Below are positions 41,257 to 50,953 of a stretch of 64,000 bases of DNA, one piece after another. This DNA comes from Siderastrea siderea (lineage: Eukaryota > Cnidaria > Anthozoa > Scleractinia > Rhizangiidae): positions 33,056,686-33,120,685 of the forward strand of contig OZ034968.1 of NCBI GenBank assembly GCA_964030785.1, given 5' to 3'. The number at the start of each line of letters is the position of its first letter. Position 1 is the first letter of the stretch. The position numbers were made by a program, and so were the translations under genes. The notes under the pieces are model-generated. The model was not told where the DNA came from. It saw nothing but the letters and a program-made list of their open reading frames with translations, and made no database searches.

Positions 41257-41979
41257 TTATTTTTTAGCTGTAACAATCATAGGAAAAGCATCTATATCAA
41301 AGGGTTTCCCATCAAAACTACCGAAAAATTCTATTTCACTAAATCCAGCTGTCTCTAGAAGCCTTTTGAATTCATTACTTCTAAGAGGATACAGGGTAAT
41401 GACATTGTCATATGTTTCATTATCTTGTCCCACGATTAATCGCGTTTTAAAGTGGATTAACCCGTCAATTAGGTCATATTTTCTAATAAACTTAACTTGA
41501 ACTTCTGGCCTATTAATAAGGGGTAAATCCTTTACATCCTGTTCAATAATTCGGTCGTAATTCACAATTTGGATAGCAAGCTGGCCACCAACTTTTAGGT
41601 GTTTATAAAATTCTTTTAGGGCAACTAAGATATCCTCGGGCTTTTGTAGGTGGACCAGTGAATTCCCAATACAGAAGACGCCGTCATAACCATCCTCTTC
41701 TAGTTGGTCTAGGTGGAGCATGTTCATGACCATTGGTTTTAATTGATATTGGTCATGGTTGGCCTTTTTATCGAGGGCACGAATCATCTCATCATCTAAA
41801 TCGATGGCTGTAACATCATAACCATCCTTGGCAAAGGCAATACTATAATTACCTGTACCTGTTGCCACGTCTAAAACTTTACCATTTGGTTTGAATCTAT
41901 TCTTTAAAAAATGATATGTAGTTGGATTAGAGGGAAATACATGGTCGTAATATTTACTTAACTCTTCATAAAATGCCAT
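41257..41979 (-). CDS. Class I SAM-dependent methyltransferase
   Basis: A 240-residue cytosolic protein. The SAM-binding motif I is VLDVATGTGNYS (about 40-51), with motif II acidic residue in VTAIDLDDEM and a following VFCIGNSLVHL. I choose the ATG at 41,979 (MAFYEELSKYYDHVF) because CGGAGGTG lies eight bases upstream; the frame is open a further 15 codons. The substrate is unknown; sequences of this type methylate small molecules. Intact and probably monocistronic or downstream-coupled to phosphatase 2 expression. Confidence 0.85.
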   Translation of the reverse strand: MAFYEELSKYYDHVFPSNPTTYHFLKNRFKPNGKVLDVATGTGNYSIAFAKDGYDVTAIDLDDEMIRALDKKANHDQYQLKPMVMNMLHLDQLEEDGYDGVFCIGNSLVHLQKPEDILVALKEFYKHLKVGGQLAIQIVNYDRIIEQDVKDLPLINRPEVQVKFIRKYDLIDGLIHFKTRLIVGQDNETYDNVITLYPLRSNEFKRLLETAGFSEIEFFGSFDGKPFDIDAFPMIVTAKK

Positions 41980-42108
41980 AGGACACCTCCGATTACTTTT
42001 GGCTATAGTGTACCATAAAACCATTACAAAATTGGTAACTTTTGATACAAAACAGATAGAAGGCCTAAAAACGTGGTATATATGGAGTAGGAGGCAGGTG
42101 AAATCTGG

Positions 42109-43893
42109 ATGAAGAAAATACTCTTATGGGTTTTAGCAATCGGCATATTTTCAATACTCATTGGTGTTGGAGAACAAGAGCAAATAGAATGGACAGAGGC
42201 AGAACTGAAGTGGATGGCGGAACATCCAGTGATTAGAATTGCTTCTGATTTCAATTTTGGGCCTATAGAATTCCTCACTGACGAAGGGGTATTTGATGGT
42301 GCCACAGTTGATTATGTTGCTTGGATTGAAGCCCATACACCACTTGAGTTTCAATTTGAAAAGATAGGAGAATGGCCTGAGATTATTCAGGCATCTAAAG
42401 ACAAAGAAGTAGATATGCTTGTTGCGACAATGACCGAATATCGTGAAGAATATCTGTTATTTACCGAGCCTTTTATATCTGTTCCAAATGTTATTATCAC
42501 TAGATCCGATGGACCAAGTAGTTTGGTCTTAGACGACTTGTACTATAGTGACGTGGTTGTTTTAAAAGACTATGCCATACATGATTATTTATCCTTCAAC
42601 TATCCAAATATAAATCTAAATCCAGTGGTGACTTTAGACGAAGGTCTATCACTTGTATCCTTTGGGTCAGAAGATTATATGGTTGTCAGCCTAGCCCAGG
42701 TATCTTTCTACATGAAAGAGAAGGCAGTTACCAATCTTAAAATTGCTGGGGAAACGGGCTATAATAATGATTTAAGTTTTGGTATTAGAGATGATTGGCC
42801 AATGCTTAGAAAAATTATGAACAAGGCCTTGAGTGCTATGCCAGAGCAAGAGCACAAACGTATTTATTCTAAGTGGATTAGCATAGAAGTGGACCAGTTT
42901 ATAAGCCAAGAAGTGGTCTATGCCATTATGATCCTAGTGGCTATCATTTTGGCTGCCCTTATATCCATCCTATTTTTCAATCCTGTCTTACGCCTGCGTG
43001 TCGATGAACGAACCAATATGTATAAGCAGGAGCTCCATGATAGAAAAAAGGCAGAAGAAGAGCTTGCTGCCCTAAATGATACGTTAGAAGAAAAGGTTAA
43101 ATCCCGTACAGAAGAGTTATCAACAGCGATTTACGATTTAAAACAAGTTCAACAAAAACTCATAGAAACTGAAAAAATGGCCTCCCTTGGGCGAATGATT
43201 ATGGGGGTTTCTCATCAACTCAATACACCTATTGGGGCCTCTATTTCCCTAGTGTCTTTACTCAAAAAGAAGCAGCAGGAGATTGAAGGACTTATTATGA
43301 AAGGCCAACTCAGTAAGCAGGAGTTTGTAACCTATTTAGAGGCGACCTCAGAAGCAGTGAACATGGTGGAGAAAGAACTTTACCGGTCTAAGGATTTTAT
43401 TGAGCACTTTAAAGAAATGTCAGCCAATACCTATCCCCAAGAAAAGAAACGAGTGCATATGGCCACCTATCTCTATAATGTAGTTGGTATATTTGCCAAT
43501 CGCTTAAATACAAAGCGGGTAGAGGTAACGATTGAGTGTGATGACCATTTAGAAATATACACATCGATTGTATATTTAAACAATATTTTAAAGAATTTAA
43601 TCAGTAATTCATTAAAACATGGGTTTAGAGATACAGAATCCGGTACTATTTTTATTGGGGTTGAAAAAGAAAATGATGAGGTGAAAATTCGCTGTAAAGG
43701 TGATGGTGTTGGTATTGAAAGGGATATTTTAAGCAGTGTATACGAACCTTTATTTACCACGTCTATGGGCCAATCTACAGGCCTAGGGCTCAATATTCTC
43801 TATAATACAGTAGTCACCAGTATGAATGGTTCACTGGACCTAAGCAGTGAGCTGGGTTTCGGTGTGAATTTTCTGATAAAATTCAAAGCATAA
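42109..43893 (+). CDS. Periplasmic-binding-domain sensor histidine kinase
   Basis: A 594-residue membrane kinase. A signal/anchor helix (ILLWVLAIGIFSILIGV) is followed by an extracytoplasmic type-3 solute-binding domain (about 35-265; HPVIRIASDFNFGPIEF, MLVATMTEYREEYLLFTEP). A membrane helix (about 270-292, AIMILVAIILAALISILFF), a coiled linker and a kinase core come next. The phosphoacceptor is His369 in GVSHQLNTPIG. The N box is NLISNSLKHGF and G2 is STGLGLNI. In G1 the first Asp is replaced by Gly (KGDGVGI where KDDGVGI is expected); this could weaken ATP binding. It probably senses an amino acid or similar ligand. No response regulator is adjacent. RBS GGAGG is a little distant; frame intact. 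Confidence 0.85.
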   Translation: MKKILLWVLAIGIFSILIGVGEQEQIEWTEAELKWMAEHPVIRIASDFNFGPIEFLTDEGVFDGATVDYVAWIEAHTPLEFQFEKIGEWPEIIQASKDKEVDMLVATMTEYREEYLLFTEPFISVPNVIITRSDGPSSLVLDDLYYSDVVVLKDYAIHDYLSFNYPNINLNPVVTLDEGLSLVSFGSEDYMVVSLAQVSFYMKEKAVTNLKIAGETGYNNDLSFGIRDDWPMLRKIMNKALSAMPEQEHKRIYSKWISIEVDQFISQEVVYAIMILVAIILAALISILFFNPVLRLRVDERTNMYKQELHDRKKAEEELAALNDTLEEKVKSRTEELSTAIYDLKQVQQKLIETEKMASLGRMIMGVSHQLNTPIGASISLVSLLKKKQQEIEGLIMKGQLSKQEFVTYLEATSEAVNMVEKELYRSKDFIEHFKEMSANTYPQEKKRVHMATYLYNVVGIFANRLNTKRVEVTIECDDHLEIYTSIVYLNNILKNLISNSLKHGFRDTESGTIFIGVEKENDEVKIRCKGDGVGIERDILSSVYEPLFTTSMGQSTGLGLNILYNTVVTSMNGSLDLSSELGFGVNFLIKFKA

Positions 43894-43926
43894 AAAATAA
43901 AAAGTGTATAAAGTTTAATTTTTCTA

Positions 43927-43955
43927 TTGACAGCTTAAAAAACCGCTCGTATAAT
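43927..43955 (+). promoter_or_regulatory. Consensus sigma70-type promoter of the argGH leader
   Basis: TTGACA at 43,927-43,932 and TATAAT at 43,950-43,955, separated by exactly 17 bases. Transcription would begin near 43,962, upstream of the T-box. Confidence 0.85.
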
Positions 43956-43964
43956 AAGTCTCAA

Positions 43965-44270
43965 AGATAAATAAAAATTCATTAGTGTTGACGTAGAGAT
44001 AATATATGGAAAGTAGTCCAGCGATTTGGGAGATGGTGTGAGCCCAGACAAAAACGGAACATATTGAGAACTCTAAAGAGCTTTTGGTAAGAAGTATATT
44101 TGTTACTAGAATAGATATATGTAAGACCAAACGGACCCTATCCGTTATCCTGGGTAGGTATCGAAGTCTATACTTCCGTACTGAATAAAGAGAACAATTA
44201 ACAATGTTAATTAGGGTGGTACCGCGGATCTCCCGTCCCTTCATAGGGGATAGGAGGATTTTTTTACGTT
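43965..44270 (+). promoter_or_regulatory. T-box leader (tRNA-sensing riboswitch) of argG
   Basis: The T-box core ATTAGGGTGGTACCGCGG (about 44,210-44,226) matches the conserved antiterminator sequence that pairs with uncharged tRNA. A terminator follows at about 44,228-44,267 (TCTCCCGTCCC against AGGGGATAGGAGGA, then a T run). Upstream, CCAGCGATTTGGG with GAGCCCAG forms part of stem I. A CGG triplet at 44,055-44,057, followed by A, is a candidate specifier for arginine, which would fit the genes controlled; I am not certain of it. Uncharged tRNA-Arg would then switch on argG and argH. Confidence 0.85.
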
Positions 44271-44374
44271 TAAAACCAAAATGCCCTAATGAACTTTCAA
44301 ATATCAAAGAGACGACTTCACGCTCTTACTAATGAATTCTTAGTCAAACTTATTAAAACTAGGAGGAAATGAAA

Positions 44375-45607
44375 ATGAAAAACAAAAAGGTTGTATTAGC
44401 GTACTCAGGTGGATTAGACACATCAGTAATTTTAAAGTGGTTAGAAGTGGAACAAGGCTATGACGTGATTGCGGTATGTATTGACGTCGGTCAAAAAGAG
44501 GATTTTGCAGAAGTAAAGAAAAAGGCACTGATGACAGGTGCATCAAAGGTATATGTACTGGATGTACAGAAGGAATTTGTTGAAGAATATTTATATAAAG
44601 GCATCAAGGCAGGGGCGATTTGCGAAAATGACTATCTGCTAGGAACAGCATATGCCCGTCCACTAATTGCCAAGAAATTAGTAGAAGTAGCAGAAATAGA
44701 AGGGGCAGAAGCCATTGCCCATGGCGCTACTGGTAAAGGAAATGACCAAGTACGTTTTGAAGCGGGTATCAAGGCACTGGCGCCTCACTTAAAGATTATT
44801 GCACCATGGAGAACTTGGACTTTAAAATCCCGTGAAGATTGTATTGATTACGCACTTAAGCACCATATTCCAGTAAACGTAACGAAAAAATCAATCTACA
44901 GCCGTGACGAAAACCTATGGCATATTAGTCATGAAGGCGGGGAATTAGAAAACCCAGAAACGCCTCACAGCCATGGTGTGTACATGTGGGTAACTCCACC
45001 AGAACTAGCACCAGAAGTACCAGAAGACATTACCATCACTTTTGAAGCAGGGGTACCAACAGCTGTTAATGGTAAGACCTTAGAGCCAGTTGAAATTATT
45101 GAAGAACTAAATACATTAGGTAGTAAACATGGTATTGGGATTATCGATATCGTGGAAAACCGTCTGGTAGGCATGAAGTCTCGTGGTGTATACGAAACAC
45201 CGGGTGGAACTATTATTTATGAAGCACACAAGGCACTTGAAAAATTGGTCTTAGACCGTGCAACCCTAGGCTATAAGAATATGGTGTCTCTAAAATACGC
45301 TGAGCTGATCTATGATGGTATGTGGTTCTCAGAGCTGATGGGCGCACTGACATCATTTATTGATACAACTCAAGAAAAGGTAAGTGGTGAAGTCAAAATG
45401 AAGCTCTACAAAGGGGCGTGCTTATCAGCAGGGACGACGTCTTGTAACAGTCTTTACAGTGAAGAGTTTGTGACATTTGGTGAAGACGAAGTCTATAACC
45501 AACAAGACGCAGAGGGTTTTATTAACTTATTTACCCTACCACTTAAGAGGAAGGCCCTTCAAGAAAGTGGTCAACTGGCACCAAAGAAAGAGAGTGAGAC
45601 AGCATAA
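44375..45607 (+). CDS. argG: Argininosuccinate synthase
   Basis: A 410-residue enzyme joining citrulline and aspartate with ATP, the penultimate step of arginine synthesis. The P-loop-like ATP pyrophosphatase motif [10 protein letters not shown] lies at the N-terminus. Other family signatures are [35 protein letters not shown] and [14 protein letters not shown] [12 protein letters not shown] choose the ATG at 44,375 because it is eight bases from AGGAGG; the in-frame ATG at 44,369 is too close. Normal length, frame intact. It follows a T-box leader and overlaps argH by one base (TAATG), so they form an operon. Confidence 0.95.
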   Translation: MKNKKVVLAYSGGLDTSVILKWLEVEQGYDVIAVCIDVGQKEDFAEVKKKALMTGASKVYVLDVQKEFVEEYLYKGIKAGAICENDYLLGTAYARPLIAKKLVEVAEIEGAEAIAHGATGKGNDQVRFEAGIKALAPHLKIIAPWRTWTLKSREDCIDYALKHHIPVNVTKKSIYSRDENLWHISHEGGELENPETPHSHGVYMWVTPPELAPEVPEDITITFEAGVPTAVNGKTLEPVEIIEELNTLGSKHGIGIIDIVENRLVGMKSRGVYETPGGTIIYEAHKALEKLVLDRATLGYKNMVSLKYAELIYDGMWFSELMGALTSFIDTTQEKVSGEVKMKLYKGACLSAGTTSCNSLYSEEFVTFGEDEVYNQQDAEGFINLFTLPLKRKALQESGQLAPKKESETA

Positions 45608-46974
45608 TGGCAAAAATGTGGGACGGTCGATTCTCAGCATCGACAAATCAACTGATGGAACAATTTAATAGTTCTATCCATGTAGATAAACGATTGGTTT
45701 ATCATGACATCTTGGGGTCGATGGCCCATGTGCAGATGTTACATCATATTGGACTCTTTACCGATGAGGAAAAAGACCAGCTTATCGGTGGTTTAGAAGC
45801 TGTTCAAAAAGGCTTTGAAGCTGGGACTTATAAACTGGATGATAGCCTAGAAGATATCCATATGGCTGTGGAGACATTTTTAACAGCCAAGATTGGACCA
45901 CTGGGAAAGAAACGCCATACAGGCCGTAGCCGAAATGACCAAGTGGCTGTGGATATACGTCTATTTGCAAAGGACAAAGCAAAAGAACTCCAAGCACTGC
46001 TTAAAAGCCTCATAGAAGTCTTATTAAGCCAGAGCAAAACACATATAGATATTATCATGCCTGGTTTTACCCATTTACAAAAGGCCCAGCCTATTCGACT
46101 CAGTTATCATCTCATGGCCTATGTACAGATGTTTAAAAGAGATTATGGACGGTTAGAAGATGCTTACAAGAGAATGGATGAATGTCCACTAGGTGTTGGC
46201 GCATTTGCCGGGGTGAATTATGAAAATGATCGGTCGCTACTCAGTAGCACCCTAGGCTTTGCAGGTATTACAGAAAACGGTATGGACACAGTCAGTGACA
46301 GGGACTTTATGATCGAACTCATGGGTACCATGTCCCTGATTATGACCCACCTTAGCCGATTTGCAGAAGAACTTATTATTTGGTCTTCTAATGATTTCAA
46401 TTATATTATGATTGGCGATGAGTTTTCTACTGGCAGTTCTATTATGCCACAGAAAAAAAATCCAGACGCGGTCGAATTAATCCGTGGAAAAGTTGGTCGG
46501 GTAATTGGTCAGCTTATGAACCTACTGACTGTGATGAAGGGACTTCCTCTGGCTTATAATAAGGACAGGCAAGAAGACAAAGAAAGCTTCTTTGACGCAC
46601 TGGATACGACGACCCTATGTCTTCATGTTATGACAGAAATGCTTAAGACCATAACATATAATAAAGAAAAAATGCTCCAAGCGACCAAAGATGGCTTTTT
46701 AAATGCCACTGACTTGGCTGACTATTTAGTTGGTCAGGGGATTGCCTTTAGAGAGGCCCATAAAATTGTAGGGGCTCTGCTAAAAACATGTGTAGACAAG
46801 GGTGTAACCCTAAGTGATGTTTATGGAGCCCATAATATTGCGGCCACTGAAGCCCTATATAAGGTATTGGATATAGAGAACTGTGTGGAAAACAAGCAGT
46901 CTTACGGTGGTACAAGTAAAGCTTCTGTTAAAACCATGATTGAATTATCAGACCAGTGGCTTACTCAGGTGTAA
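45607..46974 (+). CDS. argH: Argininosuccinate lyase
   Basis: A 455-residue enzyme splitting argininosuccinate to arginine and fumarate, the final step after ArgG. It belongs to the fumarase/aspartase superfamily: MWDGRFSASTNQLMEQFN at the start, HTGRSRNDQVAVDIRLF, PGFTHLQKAQPI and the flexible signature loop GSSIMPQKKNPD carrying the catalytic Ser. Length is typical and the frame intact. The start codon shares a base with the argG stop, so translation is likely coupled and regulation is by the upstream T-box. Confidence 0.95.
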   Translation: MAKMWDGRFSASTNQLMEQFNSSIHVDKRLVYHDILGSMAHVQMLHHIGLFTDEEKDQLIGGLEAVQKGFEAGTYKLDDSLEDIHMAVETFLTAKIGPLGKKRHTGRSRNDQVAVDIRLFAKDKAKELQALLKSLIEVLLSQSKTHIDIIMPGFTHLQKAQPIRLSYHLMAYVQMFKRDYGRLEDAYKRMDECPLGVGAFAGVNYENDRSLLSSTLGFAGITENGMDTVSDRDFMIELMGTMSLIMTHLSRFAEELIIWSSNDFNYIMIGDEFSTGSSIMPQKKNPDAVELIRGKVGRVIGQLMNLLTVMKGLPLAYNKDRQEDKESFFDALDTTTLCLHVMTEMLKTITYNKEKMLQATKDGFLNATDLADYLVGQGIAFREAHKIVGALLKTCVDKGVTLSDVYGAHNIAATEALYKVLDIENCVENKQSYGGTSKASVKTMIELSDQWLTQV

Positions 46975-47040
46975 TCAAGCCTTAATGCTTACTTAATAAA
47001 TCTCTGGTATACTAAGTCAAACAGATAAATGAGGTGACTT

Positions 47041-47865
47041 ATGATGAGTGTTCAAGTAGATTTACACATGCATACCGTAGCATCCGATGGGACACAAACC
47101 CCAAAGGAACTTTTAAATGAACTGATAGAAAAAGACATTAAGATATTTGCTATAACTGACCATGATTCAGTAGACAGCATAGAAGAGATGCACCGCCTAG
47201 TAGCGGATACAGATAGGGTCTTCATACCAGGTGTAGAAATTTCCACAAGCTATAAGGGCAAGGAAATCCACCTTTTGACCTATCATTTAAAATCAGATAA
47301 TCCAGTCCTGATGGAGATTCTTACAGAGAACCAAAAAGTTCGTGAAGCCTTTAATAAGAAAATTATTAAACATGTGAGCACACTTAAACCCAATGTCTCC
47401 TTAGACGACTACTTAGGCTATGAGAGAGACCCGAGTTGGGGTGGTTGGAAAGCAGAAAACTATCTTAGAGAAATAGGCGCCATTCACCATTTGGGAGACT
47501 TGTTTCAAATGCTAAGAACCATGGACGACGTTATGACTTTTGAAACCCCAGATGTGATTATTCCCAGATTAAAGGCAGAAGGGGCCGTGATTGTCCTCGC
47601 CCACCCACCAGCTTATTATGGTGGTGAGCCACTGCCAGAAGAAATGCTGAATTATTTCCTAGAAGTAGGTATTGACGGCATAGAGTGTTTTAGTCCCTAC
47701 TATAAAGAAGAAAGTGCATCAGACTATTATACGGATTACTGCAAAGAAAAGGGATTAATGATTTCCTGCGGGTCAGATTACTATGGGGATTTCATTCATA
47801 CACGCCATATGGGCGTGCCTTATAAAACATTAGATGATCTTATGATTGATCCACTATTAAAATAG
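47041..47865 (+). CDS. PHP-domain metal-dependent phosphoesterase
   Basis: A 274-residue protein with the PHP fold. Metal ligands are visible in VDLHMHTVASDGTQTP, AITDHDSVDSI, PGVEISTSYKGKEIH, VIVLAHPPAYYGG and CGSDYYGDFIH. Related proteins (TrpH/YciV type) hydrolyse phosphate esters such as nucleotide 3',5'-bisphosphates or short RNAs. It starts 66 bases after argH with GAGGTGA upstream; either of the tandem ATGs at 47,041 or 47,044 could be used. Frame intact. A palindromic repeat and a terminator follow. Confidence 0.85.
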   Translation: MMSVQVDLHMHTVASDGTQTPKELLNELIEKDIKIFAITDHDSVDSIEEMHRLVADTDRVFIPGVEISTSYKGKEIHLLTYHLKSDNPVLMEILTENQKVREAFNKKIIKHVSTLKPNVSLDDYLGYERDPSWGGWKAENYLREIGAIHHLGDLFQMLRTMDDVMTFETPDVIIPRLKAEGAVIVLAHPPAYYGGEPLPEEMLNYFLEVGIDGIECFSPYYKEESASDYYTDYCKEKGLMISCGSDYYGDFIHTRHMGVPYKTLDDLMIDPLLK

Positions 47866-47872
47866 TGGACTA

Positions 47873-47998
47873 GCGTGTTGACAAATGCCCCATCTCCGTC
47901 GTTGCTGCTCATATTCCAAGACGCTCACTTACGGATAGTAAGCTAGGCTCCTTGGAAATGATTGCGCCTCGGATATGGAACATTTGACAACACTTAAG
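47873..47998. repeat. Bacterial palindromic repeat element
   Basis: An imperfect palindrome: GTGTTGACAAATGCCCCAT on the left is mirrored by ATGGAACATTTGACAACAC on the right. Inner paired parts include ATATTCCAAGACGC with CTCCTTGGAAATGATTGCG, and TTACGGATAGTAA at the tip. It could fold as a long hairpin in RNA or DNA. The style matches intergenic palindromes of clostridia. Confidence 0.6.
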
Positions 47999-48005
47999 AT
48001 TCTGA

Positions 48006-48069
48006 TGATAAAGTCAAAAACATGACTTTATCACCAGCCTCATCCACTATTTTTAATAGTGGATTTTTT
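48006..48069. terminator. Two hairpins, terminator between convergent genes
   Basis: TGATAAAGTC pairs with GACTTTATCA at 48,006-48,033. TCCACTATT pairs with AATAGTGGA at 48,043-48,062, followed by a T run. The second is a good terminator for the PHP gene and abuts the stop codon of the opposing GGDEF gene. Confidence 0.75.
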
Positions 48070-50346
48070 ATTGTGGAACATTTCCTGTATGAAATTCCTT
48101 TTTCATTTCATACATGCGGTGGTCTGCAAGATCTACCAAATCATCGATAGTACCATTGTGTAGTTCGTTAGAATGAACAATTCCATAACTAAAACTACCT
48201 GCATAGCCTTTACATGTGTTGAGACAATTTTCTTCAAAGGCTTCTACTAGGCGATTGACGATATGATGATACTTCTCTTGGTTTATATTATATAAAATAA
48301 GAATAAATTCATCACCTCCGATTCTGTAGGCTGTATCATCAGGCCGGCACTGGGATTCAAATGCATTGGCAAATGATAGAATATAATTCTTAGTCTATCA
48401 ACTTTATTGGTCTCAAAATTTACAATAATAATTAAAAAAAAAAAAAAAAAAAAAAGGAACTGCGCGAACGGGGGAATAATGTTACCCATGCGAGGCGCAA
48501 ACCTAAAAAACTAGTATGGTGATAAAAATCTTAAATTAAAAAAAAATACAATAAATCTAATTAATTACTTATAGTTAAAAATTATAGTTAAAAATCTATT
48601 TATTACTTATAACTATAGTTAAAAAACAAGATGCAGATAATATTACTCAAAAATTAAGAGCGGTGGCAAGGGCAGTTACGGAAGAGGAACCAGGTGCAGG
48701 GCATGTCAATATCATAGGTAGTGTCCAGTAAAGTAAAATAAGTGGCGCGCAGAAAATATTTGAATAAACTTAGGCTAGAAAATTTGTCGTGAGGGGCGAG
48801 ATTACAGATAGTGTTCCAAGGTTTTACAATTCTATTGAAAAAAGAAGCTTGAAAAGTTGCGGTTTTACAGTAAGCTGGTTTAAGTACGAGGGTGGGGTTC
48901 TTAGAGCGGGACCGGCCATGCGTGACAAAAGTAACATATCGATCAATATTTAGGTCAATATATCCAGAAATACAGTTATAGAGAAATAAAAGATCTCTCA
49001 GTTCCCTGTCGTATGCTAGTGGTAGCAAGCGAAGAGTCAGCAGTCGTTGTTTGTAGGACATCTCGCCGATTCTAGTTCTTAGTATCCAGCGAGTGGCGCG
49101 CCTCTGGACTCTTTCTAGAATCGTTCTCAAATTGACACTAGCAGGAGACCAAACGTCCGTGGCATATGTAAGCTGTGGCTTCACGAGAGATAGATAAAGT
49201 GTCCGCCTTACTTTGATGTCAGTCATAAGTGGGCAAGTTCTCTTTAAGAGTCCCAGCATTCTATTAGCCTTGAATACAATACGCATTACGTGCGAGTCCC
49301 ACGTTAGATTTCTAGTAATGGTTACACCAAGGTCTTTTTCTTCCTGAACGCGTTGTATGTTTACATCGCCAAGGTGATATTCATGATTTACAGGTGTTTT
49401 CTTTCGCGTGATTGTTAGCACTTTGCATTTGGAGGCGTTGAACTTCATGTTTGATTCGCGGCTCCAGGTGTTTAAACTTGTCAGATCCTGCTGGAGAATA
49501 GCACAGTCCTTAAGTATCATTGACCAACTTGAGACAATTCAGGTCAACAAATATAAAGACAAATTCAATAGACTGTTCTTCTAAATGCTTATATTGTTTC
49601 AAAAAAAACTCGTCAAAGGCATTTCTATTGAGAAAATGGGTCATGTCATCAATATAGGAATGTGCATTTTCAGCTAGGTCTTCTTCTGGAATGCTTAGCC
49701 TAAAGGCATTTATTCTTTTCAGCATCAAGGCGCGCTTGCGGATGGTATTAAGTTCTTCTTGGCTCAGTTGAATTTCTCTAGAAACCACATAACTAATCAG
49801 TAAGCCAATCAGTGAAAAGACAACTACCATGATATAGGCGTCCCAAAGAATGATTTGCAAAGAAGGTTCTATAAGATTATTTGAGTAGGCCTCGTGGATA
49901 ATGTAAAGTCTATTGGCCACAACACTCAACACAAAGAATAATCCTAAAATCAAAAGCCACCACCTGTAGGCAATGATCATCCAAATGGTGTAGGTAATGA
50001 TAACTTCTGAAACGATAGAGGCATCATACCCGGCAGGCAATGTTGGATAATAAAATAAGTTGTTATAAGTTAAGACGATAATCAGAAGAAAGATAGCTAC
50101 TTTTAGGTAACCCTTGCGAATACAAGTATTCATAAGGGCGCTGAGTCCCATAACGACTAGGAAGAAAACAGTGCCTTCTATACCAATTAAGCTATAAACA
50201 ACAAATAAGACAAGTCCAAGAATAAAGGAAAGATAGGTCACAGATAAAAGATAGAGCGCTTTTCCATATTCTAATACAGTGCGATCTTTATATAAATGTA
50301 GTTGTCGATTAAGAATCTTTTTAATTTTATCGTGTAGAGAAAACAT
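48068..50346 (-). pseudogene. Membrane diguanylate cyclase, split by an animal LINE
   Basis: The N-terminal part (50,346-49,516) has about six membrane helices (for example YLSFILGLVLFVVYSLI, YIMVVVFSLIGLLISYVV). It continues into a GGDEF domain start, DDMTHFLNRNAFDEF and FVDLNCLKLVNDT. Animal DNA then follows. The C-terminal part resumes at about 48,390 with NYILSFANAFESQ, the catalytic loop RIGGDEFIL and YGIVHSNE, and stops at 48,068. Only about seven residues, the usual YGHxxGD stretch, are missing between the halves. As a whole it would have made cyclic di-GMP from GTP at the membrane. It is interrupted and not functional as assembled. Confidence 0.85.
48391..49514 (-). mobile_element. 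5'-truncated animal LINE (CR1/L2-like) inside the bacterial GGDEF gene
   Basis: The minus strand encodes the C-terminal third of a non-LTR reverse transcriptase: KDCAILQQDLTSLNTWS, MKFNASKCKVLTITRKK, EEKDLGVTITRNLTWDSHV, KANRMLGLLKRTC, LVKPQLTYATDVWSP and RVQRRATRWIL, ending near 48,654. The frame is open from the left boundary. The 3' region contains GCATGGGTAACATTATTCCC, a 22-base T run, then ACCAATAAAGTTGAT, as at the 3' ends of cnidarian L2/CR1 elements. The 5' truncation is typical of LINE insertion. It lies in the GGDEF domain, where about 20 bases of the gene seem lost. No clear target duplication. Confidence 0.85.
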
Positions 50347-50433
50347 AGAAACTCCTAAATAAATATAATGGTTTGTATATTATTTACCCAAATGAGTGCT
50401 TATTTATAGACTTGCATGTGTGAAAAAAATTTC
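50347..50433. other. Divergent intergenic region
   Basis: A short AT-rich region separating the GGDEF gene (minus) from marR (plus). A GGAG-like site for the GGDEF gene (TAGGAG on the minus strand) is near 50,352. Confidence 0.5.
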
Positions 50434-50462
50434 TTGACAATATTACTAGTTAGTGATATATT
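50434..50462 (+). promoter_or_regulatory. marR promoter with overlapping operator
   Basis: TTGACA (50,434-50,439) and TATATT (50,457-50,462) are 17 bases apart. The spacer holds the near-palindrome TATTACTAGTTAGTGATA (50,441-50,458). A repressor bound there would block RNA polymerase, so autoregulation by the encoded MarR protein is likely. Confidence 0.8.
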
Positions 50463-50468
50463 TAAACC

Positions 50469-50918
50469 ATGAAAGAGAAAAAGAGCTATGGAAAAGAAAA
50501 CGATATAAACTTAAAACTAGTAATTGCCCTTATGCGAACCACGACTGGTGATAATCGTCGAATGCTAAATTTTTTAGCCCATTATAATTTGACCCAGGCC
50601 CAGTTTGGCGTATTAGAGGCACTCTATCATCTAGGTGACTTGAAGATATGTGAGTTGTTAGAGAAGACCCTGTCTACCAGTGGCAACATGACAGTTGTCG
50701 TAAAAAATCTGGAGAAGAATGGTCTTGTAGAACGAATCCAGTGTACAGAGGATAAACGTTCTTACCTAATCCATATTACTGATGAAGGTCGTGCACTGAT
50801 TGATGAAATTTTTCCACCTCACTTAGAGCATTTGAGATTCTTTTTTTCTCGACTGTCCATGGAAGAAAAAGACCAGCTTATGTATTTACTTAAAAAACTA
50901 AATGGCGTAATTGATTAA
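50469..50918 (+). CDS. MarR-family transcriptional regulator
   Basis: A 149-residue winged-helix repressor. The DNA-binding core has LTQAQFGVLEALYHLGD, a recognition helix around STSGNMTVVVKNLEKNG, and the wing RIQCTEDKRSYLIHITDEGR. Helical dimerisation segments lie at both ends. It sits under a promoter that contains a palindrome, and the same palindrome precedes the downstream nitroreductase gene. It therefore probably represses itself and the nitroreductase and is released by a small ligand such as a quinone or other redox-active compound, as known for this family. Frame intact. Confidence 0.88.
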   Translation: MKEKKSYGKENDINLKLVIALMRTTTGDNRRMLNFLAHYNLTQAQFGVLEALYHLGDLKICELLEKTLSTSGNMTVVVKNLEKNGLVERIQCTEDKRSYLIHITDEGRALIDEIFPPHLEHLRFFFSRLSMEEKDQLMYLLKKLNGVID

Positions 50919-50953
50919 TATGTCGGTGAAAGCCGCCATTACTTAAAAAGATA

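Noticed and set aside
42024..42354. Minus-strand frames opposite the sensor kinase start
   Set aside because: They mirror the coding strand of the kinase and have no ribosome site or domain.
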